From Lepidurus packardi (taxonomy: Eukaryota > Arthropoda > Branchiopoda > Notostraca > Triopsidae), in assembly GCA_023053545.1 (NCBI GenBank), contig JAKZAN010000004.1, positions 1,116,001 through 1,180,000 of the forward strand: a stretch of DNA of 64,000 nt, given 5' to 3'. The translations under genes and the position numbers were made by a program. Position 1 is the first letter of the stretch, and each line of letters starts with the position of its first letter. The notes below the pieces were generated by a model. The model was not told where the DNA came from. It saw only the letters and a program-made list of their open reading frames with translations, and did not search any database. Positions 21,713 to 32,662 of the stretch are shown here, piece by piece.

Positions 21713-23934
21713 CTAACAACCGAACCACCATGGTCCGGCTGGTCTTGGGTAAGGAGGATTTCCTTCAGCAACCTGTATTTAGATTGATTTATCATAAAAA
21801 CTTGTCTCTAAAAGATTTGGACACGACAATAAGTGTCGCCCCCTTACTCTGTCGTCTCGATCGTTATACTGCCAGTACTTTCCGTCTTTGAAGAAGTACG
21901 TCCTACCATTGGAATGTTTAAAAGCCGCGTCCAAGTTAGAGGGCAGACCTCTCCATTCCAAGGTTATGGTCTTAGGATAATCCGTACTTTCGATCTTCTG
22001 AGAAGGATCAAACCTCCAATACAGGCTCCCTGTGAATAAAACAAAGTCTTTAGAAACTTGGATAAGGCCCGTTTATTTAATTAAACTAAAAAATTAATCG
22101 TAATTTTTAGTGACCACTTAGATTTGGGGATTTCACCGTAAATTACCTTTGAATAAGTAGGCTTTTTCATTACTCCAGGCAAATGCGGTATCAATGCCCT
22201 CGGGAATTCCTGGGAATCTTTGGGCGATGGATTTAGGATAACCAGAGTCTCTTTTGAAGTTGGTGAATCTCCAGTACTTGGTGCCTTTGAAGAAATAAGT
22301 TTGGCCGTTCTTCCAGGTGAAAGCAGCATCAATATTATCAGGCAGTCCGACCCAGTCTGTGGCAATGCTACGAGGATAGCCAAAAGCGATACCGTCCACA
22401 TTTAACCTGTAGTACTTGTCGCCTATATGCAACATTGTTGGAGTAAACTATCCGGTTAGAAAACTTGGATTTATAATCTAACCTTTGAAGACGTACGTAT
22501 CGCCGTCAGGTGCAGAGAAAATGGTATCGATTTCGCCATCTGAACACAGATCAATAGATCCGGTAGCTGCAGGTAGAGTTAAGGCCGAGTTAGTGTCACG
22601 ACTTGGTTTCGTTTATAAAGAATTATTTTTAAGCCTTACTACGTAAGCCTTATTTATTAATCTAGTTTTCTAATTTATTACTTTTCTCAACACTTTTTAT
22701 ATTCTAAGCTATTTTGACTACTTCAGACTACTTTGAAGCTACTTCAGGCTAAATTAAATGTTGCGGTGTACCGTTTTCCTGGGGAACAGTCAAAACCTCG
22801 GCGTGAACAGAATAAGTGCCATTAGGTCCATCGTAAGGAAGTATATGCCCATAGTCGGTTAACTGAAATCTGAAAATAACCATTTTTTAAAAGATTGCGT
22901 TTCATAAATATATTTCCAGTGTTCGGAGAGGCTGATACCTGATTTCTACGTCAGAATGTTGGGTTCCGTATTCAAACAATAACTCGGTTTTGGAGGCCCA
23001 TAGTTCGAATGCTTCTTCTAGTTCGCGGTCTGCATCACTTCCAGGTAATTTGATCGGATACTTTATACCCCCGTGAGATACTTCCTTCATAGACCATTGA
23101 CTTCTTTCCGTCTAGAATGGTAGAGTTGTAGTAGAGGTGTGCTTCTGTCTTTCAAGTTTTAGTCCCATGTGTTATGTATCTTTAGATACATAACACATGG
23201 GGCTAAAACTTTTGTTTTAAAAAAAAAGAAACATACCAGTGTTTGTACCCAATATAGGAATTTAAGTGCACCTTCATCGAACATTACGCCTAATTCCTTG
23301 CCATATTTGATGCCCGTGCAGGACTTTGGAAATCGTGTTGAAAAATTCCTTTGGATTATTGAAAGTTTTCGCTCTTACTATGTACTTTTTGCATGTGGGA
23401 ATTGCGCAAGTGAATTCTATTCTTCTCTGACTTCCGTTTCCAGGTACATCTGATAAACGCGTGTTCAGACGGGGTCATTCAATGTTCTGTTTATCTAGTC
23501 TCCTGGGTCAGATGTTTATCAAAAACGGTTTTGCTTTTTTCAAGAGCAGATCAAGGTGTGCCTTCTCTTTATCTTTCCGCTCCGGAAGTTAAAGGTCTAA
23601 CTAGCAATGAAGCTAGAAGTAGTTGAACGACAAGCTCTCTCGAAACAGCGTTTCCCCGAATACCTGAGCTCGACTATAACCAAACGGCAACGCATGGCAT
23701 GCTTAATACATAACCTACTTAACTCTTCAGCTTAAGAAGTAGTGGGGCTGTAACAACACAAAAGGTTCCCTTTTCTGTCTAAATTGCTTTGCATATAATG
23801 GTTAAGAAATGAATAAGCTAGCTTACCATTGCTTGTTTTTCTGACAGTTCTGACCGGATTGGTCGAGAACTTGGCACACTCACGACAGTCTTGGATAGAG
23901 CACATAGGGCAAGTAGGAAAATCCAATTGGCCAT
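21713..23934 (-). CDS. Matrix metalloproteinase-like secreted protein without a zinc site (pseudoenzyme), hemopexin domain intact
   Basis: Eight minus-strand exons keep phase throughout: 23827-23934 (ATG, signal peptide MANWIFLLALCALS), 23237-23323, 22939-23111, 22772-22869, 22483-22566, 22147-22422, 21848-22029 and 21713-21772 (stop), about 355 residues. Exon 2 resembles the start of an MMP propeptide, but no PRCGVPD-type cysteine switch follows. Exons 3-4 match the N-terminal half of the catalytic domain (AFELWASKT, SDVEIRF, PYDGPNGT). The HEXXHXXGXXH helix is absent: exon 4 splices directly into a four-blade hemopexin domain beginning LCSDGEIDTIF and ending in the canonical WWFGC, with both disulphide cysteines. 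Loss of switch and zinc site in a clean frame suggests a non-catalytic binding protein. A deleted exon or misassembly in the 22567-22771 intron is the alternative. Confidence 0.75.
23154..23211. repeat. Near-perfect hairpin palindrome
   Basis: Arms of 28 bp (23154-23181 and 23184-23211) pair with one G.T-type mismatch around a 2-nt loop. It lies in intron 2 of the metalloproteinase-like gene. Confidence 0.9.
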
Positions 23935-24377
23935 TTTGCAAAGAACAGAGGTTTTGTTTAGTGTGTGTAGAATTGAATATCGTGCAAAGCTGGTGGCAGC
24001 GACTTAGAAAATTTTTCAAGTATTTGTGAATGCGTCAAAGCATTGAACTCACTTTTTTCTTTATATTATGAATTGAATAATTTAAGGATAGGCTTTGGTA
24101 AGTGTTCTCACTTTTAAAGCACAAAAATTTACTGAGCAGCGGATAATTCTACTGACAAAATTGAAAGTGTGCTTTGTCTTTTATACCTTTGTGTTCGCTA
24201 ACTGCCGTGCATTATTCCGACTTGTCTTCTTTTACTAACTGGCAAACCAATTGCAGAGGATGGAACTTGTTTCAACCGGGGGTTTTTGGACAAGAAACAT
24301 ATCGTTTCATTTGTAACGGCAAAATCTGCGGGATTCGGCTACCCAACGTATAAGTAATTCCCCGCTTGCTGGGTATC

Positions 24378-24462
24378 TTTTTTTTTGGGGGGGGGGGGGG
24401 GGGGGGGGGCGCTTCCTTTAATATGTGTTCGACACTTCTTGTCTTGCCTGAGGCCGGCCCTG
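24378..24462 (-). repeat. Poly(T)-poly(G) tract with hAT-like terminal motif
   Basis: Nine T then 23 G (24387-24409) are followed by a sequence ending GGCCGGCCCTG at 24452-24462. Its reverse complement CAGGGCCGGCC resembles one class of hAT terminal repeats. No partner terminus or 8-bp duplication was found. Confidence 0.35.
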
Positions 24463-27400
24463 GTATGAACGAACTTTGGATCTTAGCCATTCAAAAAAAT
24501 TACTGAAGAAGAGTCGCCACTCAGTTTCTAAAGTGGTCAACCCTGAAAACATGAAACTGGAAGTACCCACTGCATATGATTGCAATAGGATGAATTAGAT
24601 ACATATCACGAGTGTGCCCTTATACGAAAACGCGAGCCAGGTGGCAGTGTTGCTAATGAGTATTTCCCGACGAGGTCTAATGACGATTAAATATCCGTTA
24701 CATATGTGCGTATAACCATGAAAAAGTGCAGTAAAATAAAATTCGGACTTCGGAGTAGTAATCACAATATCACAGTGACAACTCTTGCACACCAAGTATC
24801 CGCCCTACAGGCTGAAGTGACGATGCTTCGCCAAAACCTTCCAGAGGCGAGGACAAAGCAAGCCATTGCCCCTAAACAACCCAAAACACTGGAATTCCCT
24901 GGTCTCAAGCTACAGCCGACAATAAAATCCTGGTTTACACCGACATCTGATTTAACCTCTCTGGTAAGATTTGTTTATTTCTGCTTAGTTATAAGTCTGT
25001 AGGATATCTCATAGAATGTGCAAATTTCCTAGTCTCGGGAGCGTAAGTATAGCATATAAACCAGCTGGTATCTACTGGCTGCACGCTACGTTCGATAACA
25101 AAAGCCCACAGTCCAGAGACATGAAACTGAACCTTTGAAAGTGTGTCCTTTTGCCACAAAAAACTTACACAATGTGCTGTTACTAGTGTAATACTATAAC
25201 CTATAATGTGTAACATAAACTCCCAAACTTCTCTCTGTACATTATGGATTTACGGCAGTCCGGTTCATGTGTATGTCATTTCTATCCCGTCATAATAAAA
25301 CACAAACAAAAAATACTTACCGAATTAAACTTTGATAAGCTCAGAATTAAGGGATTTATTCCAAACCAGTCATAGACCGCAATTAGGGTTTTCTGATAAT
25401 GCGATAATGAAGCTTTTATACTTACAGAAAAAAACAACCGTAACGCAGCGAAAAAGTCCTATATTTCGGTCGTGTCGTATTTCTCGTCTACACAATAAAA
25501 ATATTCCGCCCACTTGTTTTTTGATTCTAACCTTTGTCGTGAAATATTCTATACTGCTGCCCACTCCAGATGAAAAGCAGGAAACGACCCCAAAATTACT
25601 GTAGCAGTACTCCGAATCGCAGTTTTGTATGCAACAGTTCTTAGTCAGAAAATCTTTAGAATTCCCAGGGCTCATTCGCAGTTCTGTACGATCAAGTTCC
25701 TGTTGCATGTTCATGCTTTTCTCCTTCGAACCGGCGTTCAAGCTATCCTGGGAACAAAAAATTCCTCAGCGACTCCACGTGGGAAGCTTTATTGACGAAA
25801 AGCATTGTCAGAGCCTAGAAATGAATAATTCCAGGTTTCCAGTAAAAGTGAATTGAGATAGCATATCCCAGCACAGTTATATGAAAGACATTGGAAGGTT
25901 CTGTATACAAGTTACTTGTTCTAAGATTAAAATTGGCTAAAGTGTAACTTGAATACTGTCTGTTAAAGTAATTTATTGGCAGTAGTTCCATTCAGAATAT
26001 TGTATCGAAAATCCAGCGATAAATATTACAAGAATTGCCATTTTACAAAGAAAGGAAATGGCACTGATTTGGACGATTTCCCAAGCCACGACGTTAGATA
26101 TAACTTCAAGTTGGATGAAACTAGTCTCAAGCTTGAATTACCAAAATACCAAATTGATTCTCGAAAGTGAAACTTGGAATTAAACTCATAATACCAGCAA
26201 AGGTAAATAAACTCCCCCAAAAGAACCTAAACTAAGCCCTTTCTGTTTGAACATAAATTATAAAAACATTATAAAAAATTATAAACGACTTTTGCGTATT
26301 TGATTTAATTTTAATTGACAAATAAAAAATAAAAAAGTGGCAACATAAAAAATACCTCGTGCCATCAAACCCACACTATTGTGTCAGGTACCGGTCCGTT
26401 AAGCCAATATAGGCAATATAATCCAATGTAAGCAATAATATAAAGCCAGTATAGGCTACATGGCTAATTCCACCCTTTGGCAATCATTGATATTCCAGGC
26501 CAACGTACGACTATTTCGCCGCCAACATTTGCGACCGCCGTACTTGTCCGAAATTGAAAATTTAACGAAAAATCCAAGCTAGCCGCGTTAAGCGAAAAAA
26601 GAAGCGCAAAATCCGAACTTGCTAGTAGCCGCGTTAAGGTTGGAAAAAGGTAACGCAGGTTGGGCCATATCTGACTTGAGGAAGGCGAAAGATTTAGGAA
26701 GGAGGTTTAACTTAAGTTAACTTGAGATAGTTTCTACTACGAACTAGGGCACTGCCTTCGATTTATACATCAATGAGTACCTATCTAACAATTTATTCTT
26801 GTTATAAATTTTACCTAAAAGCAAATATAATAACTCTTTTACGTTTAAATACTTTAGATATTGCAAATTATATTTAACCGTTCAACTGACTCTTAAATTA
26901 GAATGAATGGCTAACAATCCCGTACACGCTTGTTTGCCATTATAAGGTTCGTCATGCACCGCACGGCGACATGTTCCACGTAGTAGAGCTCGTATCCCAT
27001 TTTTGCGTTACATTAACCAACGTTCCAGGGATGTTTCCCACCGCTACCACTGGGAGGAGCCGACGTCAGCGGCAATACATTGAAATAGTCCTTGTTACTA
27101 CAGCATTAAACTTCGACAGTCCATCCATACGGCTGTAACTCGAAAAACCTCGTTAGTCCTTTTACGACCAGGTCATGCCCAGGTGTTGCAAGTGAGAGAA
27201 CCACTTACTCAATACTACCAGTAGTGGTAATGCTGTCCTCCAACCTGCAATAAGAATTCAAAGAGCAAGTTGTAGTGTGTTGCTACATCATCTTAGAGAC
27301 TTCCGCATAACATCAATCATCACATCAACGTCCGCAATCAAATAACCACAGCGCTCCCTCGTACTTACAAGATGCGTCGAGATCGAAATACTTGAGACGG

Positions 27401-27493
27401 CAAGCTTCAGGAAACTCTTGCATGGCCAGGATCAAGAGCATTATGAAATCTAAATATTAAAAATAGCCAAACAGCATTTTACAATCCAGATAG
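24463..27493. other. Long interval with no supported gene
   Basis: About 3 kb of AT-rich DNA. Frames at 24706-25002 (plus) and 25370-25741 (minus) have no motif or consistent splice sites. Around 26400-26460 there is a short degenerate repeat of AA(T)ATAGGC-like units. Confidence 0.4.
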
Positions 27494-27825
27494 TTAATTT
27501 AACCTACCTAGTGAAGGGGGCGGGAAGCACAATTGAACAGGGCAGGAAGCAGATTGAAGAACCTCCTGAAGACGGCGAGCTAATTCTTGTCGCATTTCCA
27601 AGAACTTATAAAGATCTAGACAACCTATCAAGCTATGAAGAACACCGGACTCGGAAAAAATCTGCAACAGAACTTTTAAAAAACTCATTTCAGATTGCAT
27701 TTCAAGGGAAACGAGGCAATCCTTTGGAAACGAACGGCGTGCGTTCGTTTCTCCAATGTTCTCCTTGCGAAACACTTCTTTCTGGCTGCGCGGTAGAGGT
27801 TTCGGTTGATCATGCCAAAGTCCCG

Positions 27826-28001
27826 AGCAAGTGGATGCGAGTGGAGTGGAGCAAGTGGATGCAAGACCCGAGCAAGTGGATGGTAGTTCAGCAAGTGGAT
27901 GNNNNNNNNNNNNNNNNNNNNNNNNNNNNNNNNNNNNNNNNNNNNNNNNNNNNNNNNNNNNNNNNNNNNNNNNNNNNNNNNNNNNNNNNNNNNNNNNNNN
28001 N
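27826..28001. repeat. 12-bp tandem repeat running into a 100-N assembly gap
   Basis: AGCAAGTGGATG recurs several times with varied spacers between 27828 and 27901. The sequence is then replaced by N at 27902-28001 and resumes with TGGATG, so the gap most likely hides more of this repeat. A run of exactly 100 N is a scaffolding convention and not a measured length. Confidence 0.8.
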
Positions 28002-28026
28002 TGGATGACAGTCGTGATGTGTCATG

Positions 28027-28099
28027 CTGCTTTGCGTCATGATGTGTTGCTTCGTCAAAAACAACACATCATGATGCAACACATCATGACGCAAAGCAG
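28027..28099. repeat. Perfect inverted repeat beside the gap
   Basis: Arms of 23 bp (28027-28049 and 28077-28099) are exact reverse complements around a 27-nt loop that repeats part of the right arm. Confidence 0.9.
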
Positions 28100-29332
28100 T
28101 GGACACTGAGCTAGTTCCTGGTAAGGACTCTCGGCTTGCACCTTCCGCAAGAATTCCTTGAATTGTTCCAGACTGAGTCCTTGATCTACAGTCAGTAGTG
28201 GGTACATTTCTTCAACATTTTTAAAATCATCGATACTAGGTTGGATCGAGTCATCCAGTTCGCTATCGGAATCCGACACTCCGAGCGGTCTATCGAAACA
28301 ATATATAACATCGGCTTTGGCTAAGTGACTTGCCTTGATGAAGAACTTGCCAACTGCCGCTGCCACTCGTCCTTGTCCAAAGCCTTTCACTCTGACAAGC
28401 AAGGCATTACCTTGGACAGCATCGGGTTACATGTCCGCATCTCGATGTGAGCACCACGTGGCACTTGCTCATCATGTCTTTCTTCATTATGCGACCTACC
28501 TCTTCCTTGGTCTCCGAATTCTTGAATTCTTCAATTGATTCTCCGAGACGGGAACGATGAGGCCAATGCCAATGCGAAGGCATTGGCCTCATCGTTCCCG
28601 TCTCGGAGAATCAGAACCTCTGCTGCTCCTTTACTTTTTAATATATACTTAAGTTTTGTGTCCATCTTCTCGTTGTAGATTGATTCCATGTAACTCAAGA
28701 TGTTTCCCTGGTTGAAATTTAGGAACAAATAGAGCCTTGATGATCCATGTTTAAGTAGACTTACATCTTCACCAACGGAGCCCAATTTTACTACAAGCAG
28801 TAGACTAAAAGGACTCGTCTAATTCGTGGGATCACGTGAGTCTCTTTCAGACCGATCAGAAGAGATCTTAAGCATCAAGGTGGATTTTCCGTATCCGGCG
28901 TCTCCTTCGATCAGAATGCGGTAGCTACCACCTTTCGGAAAATGTCCTGAAATGGCCAGGGAGTGCGCTAGATGACTTTTACGAGAATTAAAGTTTAATA
29001 GTTACACTTACCCGACATTGTTCAAAAATTTCTTCCACACCGAACTTGGACGTCGCGGAGTCTTTTAAGACTAGCTCCATGTAGACTTGGTCGATGTCGC
29101 AAGTGTGCCCGGGGCACCATGGCAGTGGAGATGCTTTGCATAATGTTGTCGAATAGTACTCTTTCAAGTCTTTACACTACAAAAGCAAACGCATACAGTT
29201 GTTAACATTGTTACTTCAAGGAATTCGAGACCTTACTTCTAACTTATCCATGTCCACTGGGCGGTTGCCAACGTTAGCAACACTTCCTATCTTTGTGACG
29301 GCCACACCTGACGTTTTCCCACTATTGTGCTG
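28060..29332 (-). pseudogene. NACHT-domain (NLR-like) receptor remnant
   Basis: In minus-strand order: an exon near 29260-29330 (ends PVDMDKLE with a GTAAGG donor); an exon near 29013-29170 whose PLPWCPGHTCDID and GVEEIFEQC match the segment preceding NACHT domains in invertebrate NLRs; a Walker A exon near 28830-28970 (ILIEGDAGYGKSTL); a segment near 28620-28790; a sensor-like segment near 28440-28530 (KCHVVLTSR); and a KGFGQG block near 28370. These are NACHT elements in the right order, but in-frame stops, frame changes and a 34-bp inverted duplication at 28537-28612 break them. NACHT proteins are ATP-driven cytosolic immune sensors. Leucine-rich repeats, if any, would lie beyond the gap. 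I treat it as broken, although a few introns may be missed. Confidence 0.6.
28537..28612. repeat. Perfect 34-bp inverted repeat inside the NACHT remnant
   Basis: Arms 28537-28570 and 28579-28612 are exact reverse complements around an 8-nt loop. One arm is native coding sequence (minus-strand RDGNDEAN); the other is its inverted copy. Confidence 0.95.
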
Positions 29333-30751
29333 AAAAATTCCCACAAAAGCGAACATTTACCACGTGCAGTTTATTACGCCAATTTCAACGCGCCTACTCC
29401 CATTTCATGCTAATAAGCTCTTCTTATTGCCGCTTCATTATGTTGAATAGAAAAAAATAAGTAAAAATACAAATATCCTTCATTTTCTAAACGTTTCGTT
29501 TGTTTAGAAAAATCTAAAAGTTGGAGCAACGTTGGAGTGTGGGGCAACGAAGAGCCTGTTATCGTTCTTAAAAATGGTAAGAACGGGCTTAACTGGCACA
29601 TGTAGAGGTTAAATTAAGTACATTAATTAAGTCCAAGTGAATGTAAATATTCCCCACGCGTTTCTTACCTGTAAATATTCAAATAGTTCCACTTTTTAAG
29701 CCACTCATTCTGACAAAACACGCTAAACGCCAACATGAGAGGCTTCCTTAGGGGATGCCACCCAGCCACAGCTGCGTTCCAGTTGCGGAATACGACTCAA
29801 GCGCCATTATGAGAGCTTTTGGGCATTAATGGTGCAAACGGAACTAGTTGGTTTGGAAATATTTCCCTTTTCCTAACTCACTTATTCTATAATGATAATT
29901 AACTGTTTAGTTGAACTGCGCTCTCTGAAATTGATGGGAATGGGAGGAGATTTTAAATTAAATTTAAAGAATTTCATTGTAGAGAGCTAATTGAATTCTT
30001 AATTAACTAACGATTAGCCAAGTAAGAAATAAACTGTTTACCAACTCCATGTAAAAATGGTATTTTAGCAAAAGGTTTAACTCAAGCCATTTCTGTATGC
30101 ACTGGTAATGAGTCCTTAGCGATTCTAAATTAATAAGAAATTGACAAAAACGACGGATTACTTGTGTGGCGTGAGGCCCAGGAGATAGCCCGTAGCCATC
30201 CTTCCTCTGCGTACTTTCCTTTGTACTCTTTTCTCTTTCTCCTCTTTTTCCGTTTCTTACTCGTTGTTGACGGGTCGTTTTTTGTATGGTCTGTGGCGAG
30301 TGGTGCTTGTTTTGGCAGTCGGTCTTTGGTACGAACTCGAGAATAAACGGTGACTTTACTCTCTCCAAGCAAAGGAGTTTAGTAAATTAATTCGGCTACT
30401 TGCTACACTTGCCATGTAATGGGCCCTGTTGTTCGGTAACAAGGGTAGCACGATTTCTTCCGAAACGTTGACTATATCCTCAAGTTGCAGCCGTAAATTG
30501 TCGGCTAGCAAAAAAATTCAATAAATATCTTGTTTGACTTTTTCTTGTTGGCCTCAATAAACCGATTTCCGTAGCTTCAGAGCGACACTTCTGAGAGGTC
30601 TGTTTCCACATTGGAAGCCAGTTTTGACGAAAAAGCTTTCAAGGATAGTCCTGCCCACTTTCTTCGTCTCCACTTCGTCGTTCCCACTTCTTTCGTCAAA
30701 AGAGAAGCTAACTAAATTAAAAGCAAGCACTTACTTTTCGTAAGACCCTGA
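29333..30751. other. Intergenic interval
   Basis: No supported exon. Opposite-strand frames around 30003-30372 are low-complexity (Lys/Arg-rich) shadows. Confidence 0.4.
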
Positions 30752-30886
30752 CTAGTCGGTTACAATTTCGCATCTGTGTATCCCTTCATAACCGTACTTT
30801 GAAGCTTTGTAACGGTACTTTGTAACCCAGTAGTCTTCCTTCCACCCGAAACCCCAAGCTCCGTAATTTTCGTTAGTATACCTGCT
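30752..30886 (-). CDS. Candidate terminal exon, Tyr/Gly-rich, unknown
   Basis: After a good acceptor (TTTTTTCCACAG at the minus-strand 3' end of an intron), 45 codons run to a stop and encode a Tyr-, Trp- and Gly-rich peptide (NYGAWGFGWKEDYW, KYRYKASKYGYEG). A second frame is also open over the same bases and could join an upstream segment at phase 2, so the reading is not settled. No signal exon was found. Confidence 0.2.
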   Translation of the reverse strand, partial: SRYTNENYGAWGFGWKEDYWVTKYRYKASKYGYEGIHRCEIVTD

Positions 30887-31794
30887 CTGTGGAAAAAAGG
30901 TCTTGGTTTTTATTAATTAGACCAATCTCGGGCCTAACTCACTGCATCGTGGCTTCTTCTTCGCCTATCAACTCTTGCGGTGCGGACTTTGCGACTAACA
31001 GCTTGGTCCGTGGCTTGGTCATCAGCTTGGTACAGCAGAGCCCGAAAATAAGGTGCGAAGGAAAAGTCATGTTTCTGTGATTAAGCATGTAAATTAATCA
31101 AAGTACACTCAGACTTGCTTGAGCATGCAAAAAATAGGATGGTGCCGCTCCTTTATTTTTCACTTTTGAGTAACGTCAAGTAAAGCGGATTAACGCCACA
31201 AAATTATGAATAAGTCCGGCAGACAAGTCCGGTAAAAATAAGTCCTGCCAGACACAACTTATTTTTAACTAGTATCAGAATCTACCATATATATCCTGTT
31301 ATTATGGAAGCTATATTCTAGTGTTATAACTAAACTTTAGAACTTTGCAACCGGGGTTCTACCTTTAGAACCCATTTATAACTCGGTAATAGATCTGGGA
31401 TAGAAAATTTTTAGAACCTTTTCATACCCCGGAAACTGCGTGAAACTGCGGAAACTGGAAACGAACCCTCTTGACGGAACCAAAGCTCGTACACCTTACC
31501 TTTTACGTACCTAAGGCGGTATTCTAGTTTTCGTTCTCTGAACACATGCACAGCATGACATGCTTTCCGCTTAGGTAAACCAAGCAACGTTAACCAAGTA
31601 TTGCATTCCTTGTCGTTTGTTTTTCCTGGCCATTTGTTAGCATTATCTGCAATAGCACGGAATGTACCAATTCTTTCGCAACTCTTAAAGAAAAACTTAG
31701 AAGTTAAAGTTTGAAGCATAGGAACAATTAAAACTTGTTTGAATTCAGTGGAGAATAATAGAGATGAAGGATCAGGATCTATGGGGATTTTTAA

Positions 31795-32162
31795 TTAATC
31801 ATATTTCACATCAATATCCAGGTTGACTCTCTTCATCCTCGGACAGCGTTGAAGGGCTTCTCGGATTGAAGGCAGCATCAGTTCATCTCTACTTTCCCAA
31901 AAGCCCATTAGTAACGAGAGATCTTCAATACTGTCTCCACTGCTTCCGGTTTAGACCTTCCACAACTGGTTGGCATAGAACTCCTTGTACTTGTTTGGCG
32001 TCCTCCAATAGATTGCGCCAATGGAGAGAGTCTGTAGATTAGGTATGGATAGGTTCAACCAACTGACGAATTTGTCTGGAAACGTGCACTCATTGATGGT
32101 CAATTTCTCCAAGTTTAGTGCCGCCTTTCTCCAATACAGCGTCTTCTTAACATCCACTTTCA
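31795..32162 (-). pseudogene. Leucine-rich-repeat C-terminal fragment
   Basis: The minus-strand frame from 32157 has two LRR-like units (LNLEKLTINECTFP and PNLQTLSIGA), a TAA near 31950, and then in the same frame a further LRR-like tail (EALQRCPRMKRVNLDI) to a stop at 31795. It may be the C-terminus of a second NLR or F-box/LRR gene upstream of the NACHT remnant. The in-frame stop suggests decay. Confidence 0.4.
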
Positions 32163-32662
32163 GTTGCTGACCCCTCTTCAGTCAGGATGATTTCAGCCTC
32201 GTTTTCCAATTCATTTTCCTGTGAAATGTTAACAAAAAAGTATTCTACAATGACAGAAACGAAATAGATCCCAAAACTTACAAAGTTGATTTTCGTCAAC
32301 CAGTTTCGCATTGTGTGTACAGGAATAGCATAGTGGCAAGGAAATCGCGACTTCTTGCTGTTCGCAGACTGTCTCGTTCTCGATATGCGCACGTGCTTGC
32401 AATAATTTTTGTGACGGAACTGCCGTTTTCTTTCATGTCTTTCGGCGTTGTGTAAGACCAAGGGGTTCAGTCTGTTAGTCTCTTTCCTAGTCGTTCTCAG
32501 TAAAGTGTTCCGAACAGACTTTTGCGCTAAGCACGTTTCAATTGGCATTTTCCCCGCACTTCTATGACCACGGTTTCCGTAAATCTTTGTCGTCTGGAAA
32601 CTTAAAATACATGATTTTCCGAATGCTGGACATTTTTCTAGTATATTCGTAGAGATTGCCAT
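32147..32662 (-). CDS. Hypothetical basic protein or 5' exons upstream of the LRR fragment
   Basis: An ATG-started minus-strand frame of 171 codons, very rich in Arg, Lys and His (for example RHERKRQFRHKNYCKH). A splice pair inside it (GTAAGT near 32283 to TTTCACAG near 32220) would remove a hydrophobic stretch and join to ENELENEAE. It overlaps the start of the LRR fragment in another frame. No domain is recognised. Confidence 0.2.
   Translation of the reverse strand: MAISTNILEKCPAFGKSCILSFQTTKIYGNRGHRSAGKMPIETCLAQKSVRNTLLRTTRKETNRLNPLVLHNAERHERKRQFRHKNYCKHVRISRTRQSANSKKSRFPCHYAIPVHTMRNWLTKINFVSFGIYFVSVIVEYFFVNISQENELENEAEIILTEEGSATESGC

Noticed and set aside
24706..25002. Plus-strand frame with a short heptad-like stretch
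   Set aside because: No start context, partner exon or known motif; flanks are AT-rich non-coding.
27511..28008. Plus-strand frame running into the N gap
   Set aside because: Its second half is the 12-bp tandem repeat and the N run, so the length is artificial.
30003..30372. Minus-strand frames rich in Lys, Arg and Glu
   Set aside because: Low-complexity purine-rich sequence gives such frames by chance; two frames overlap.
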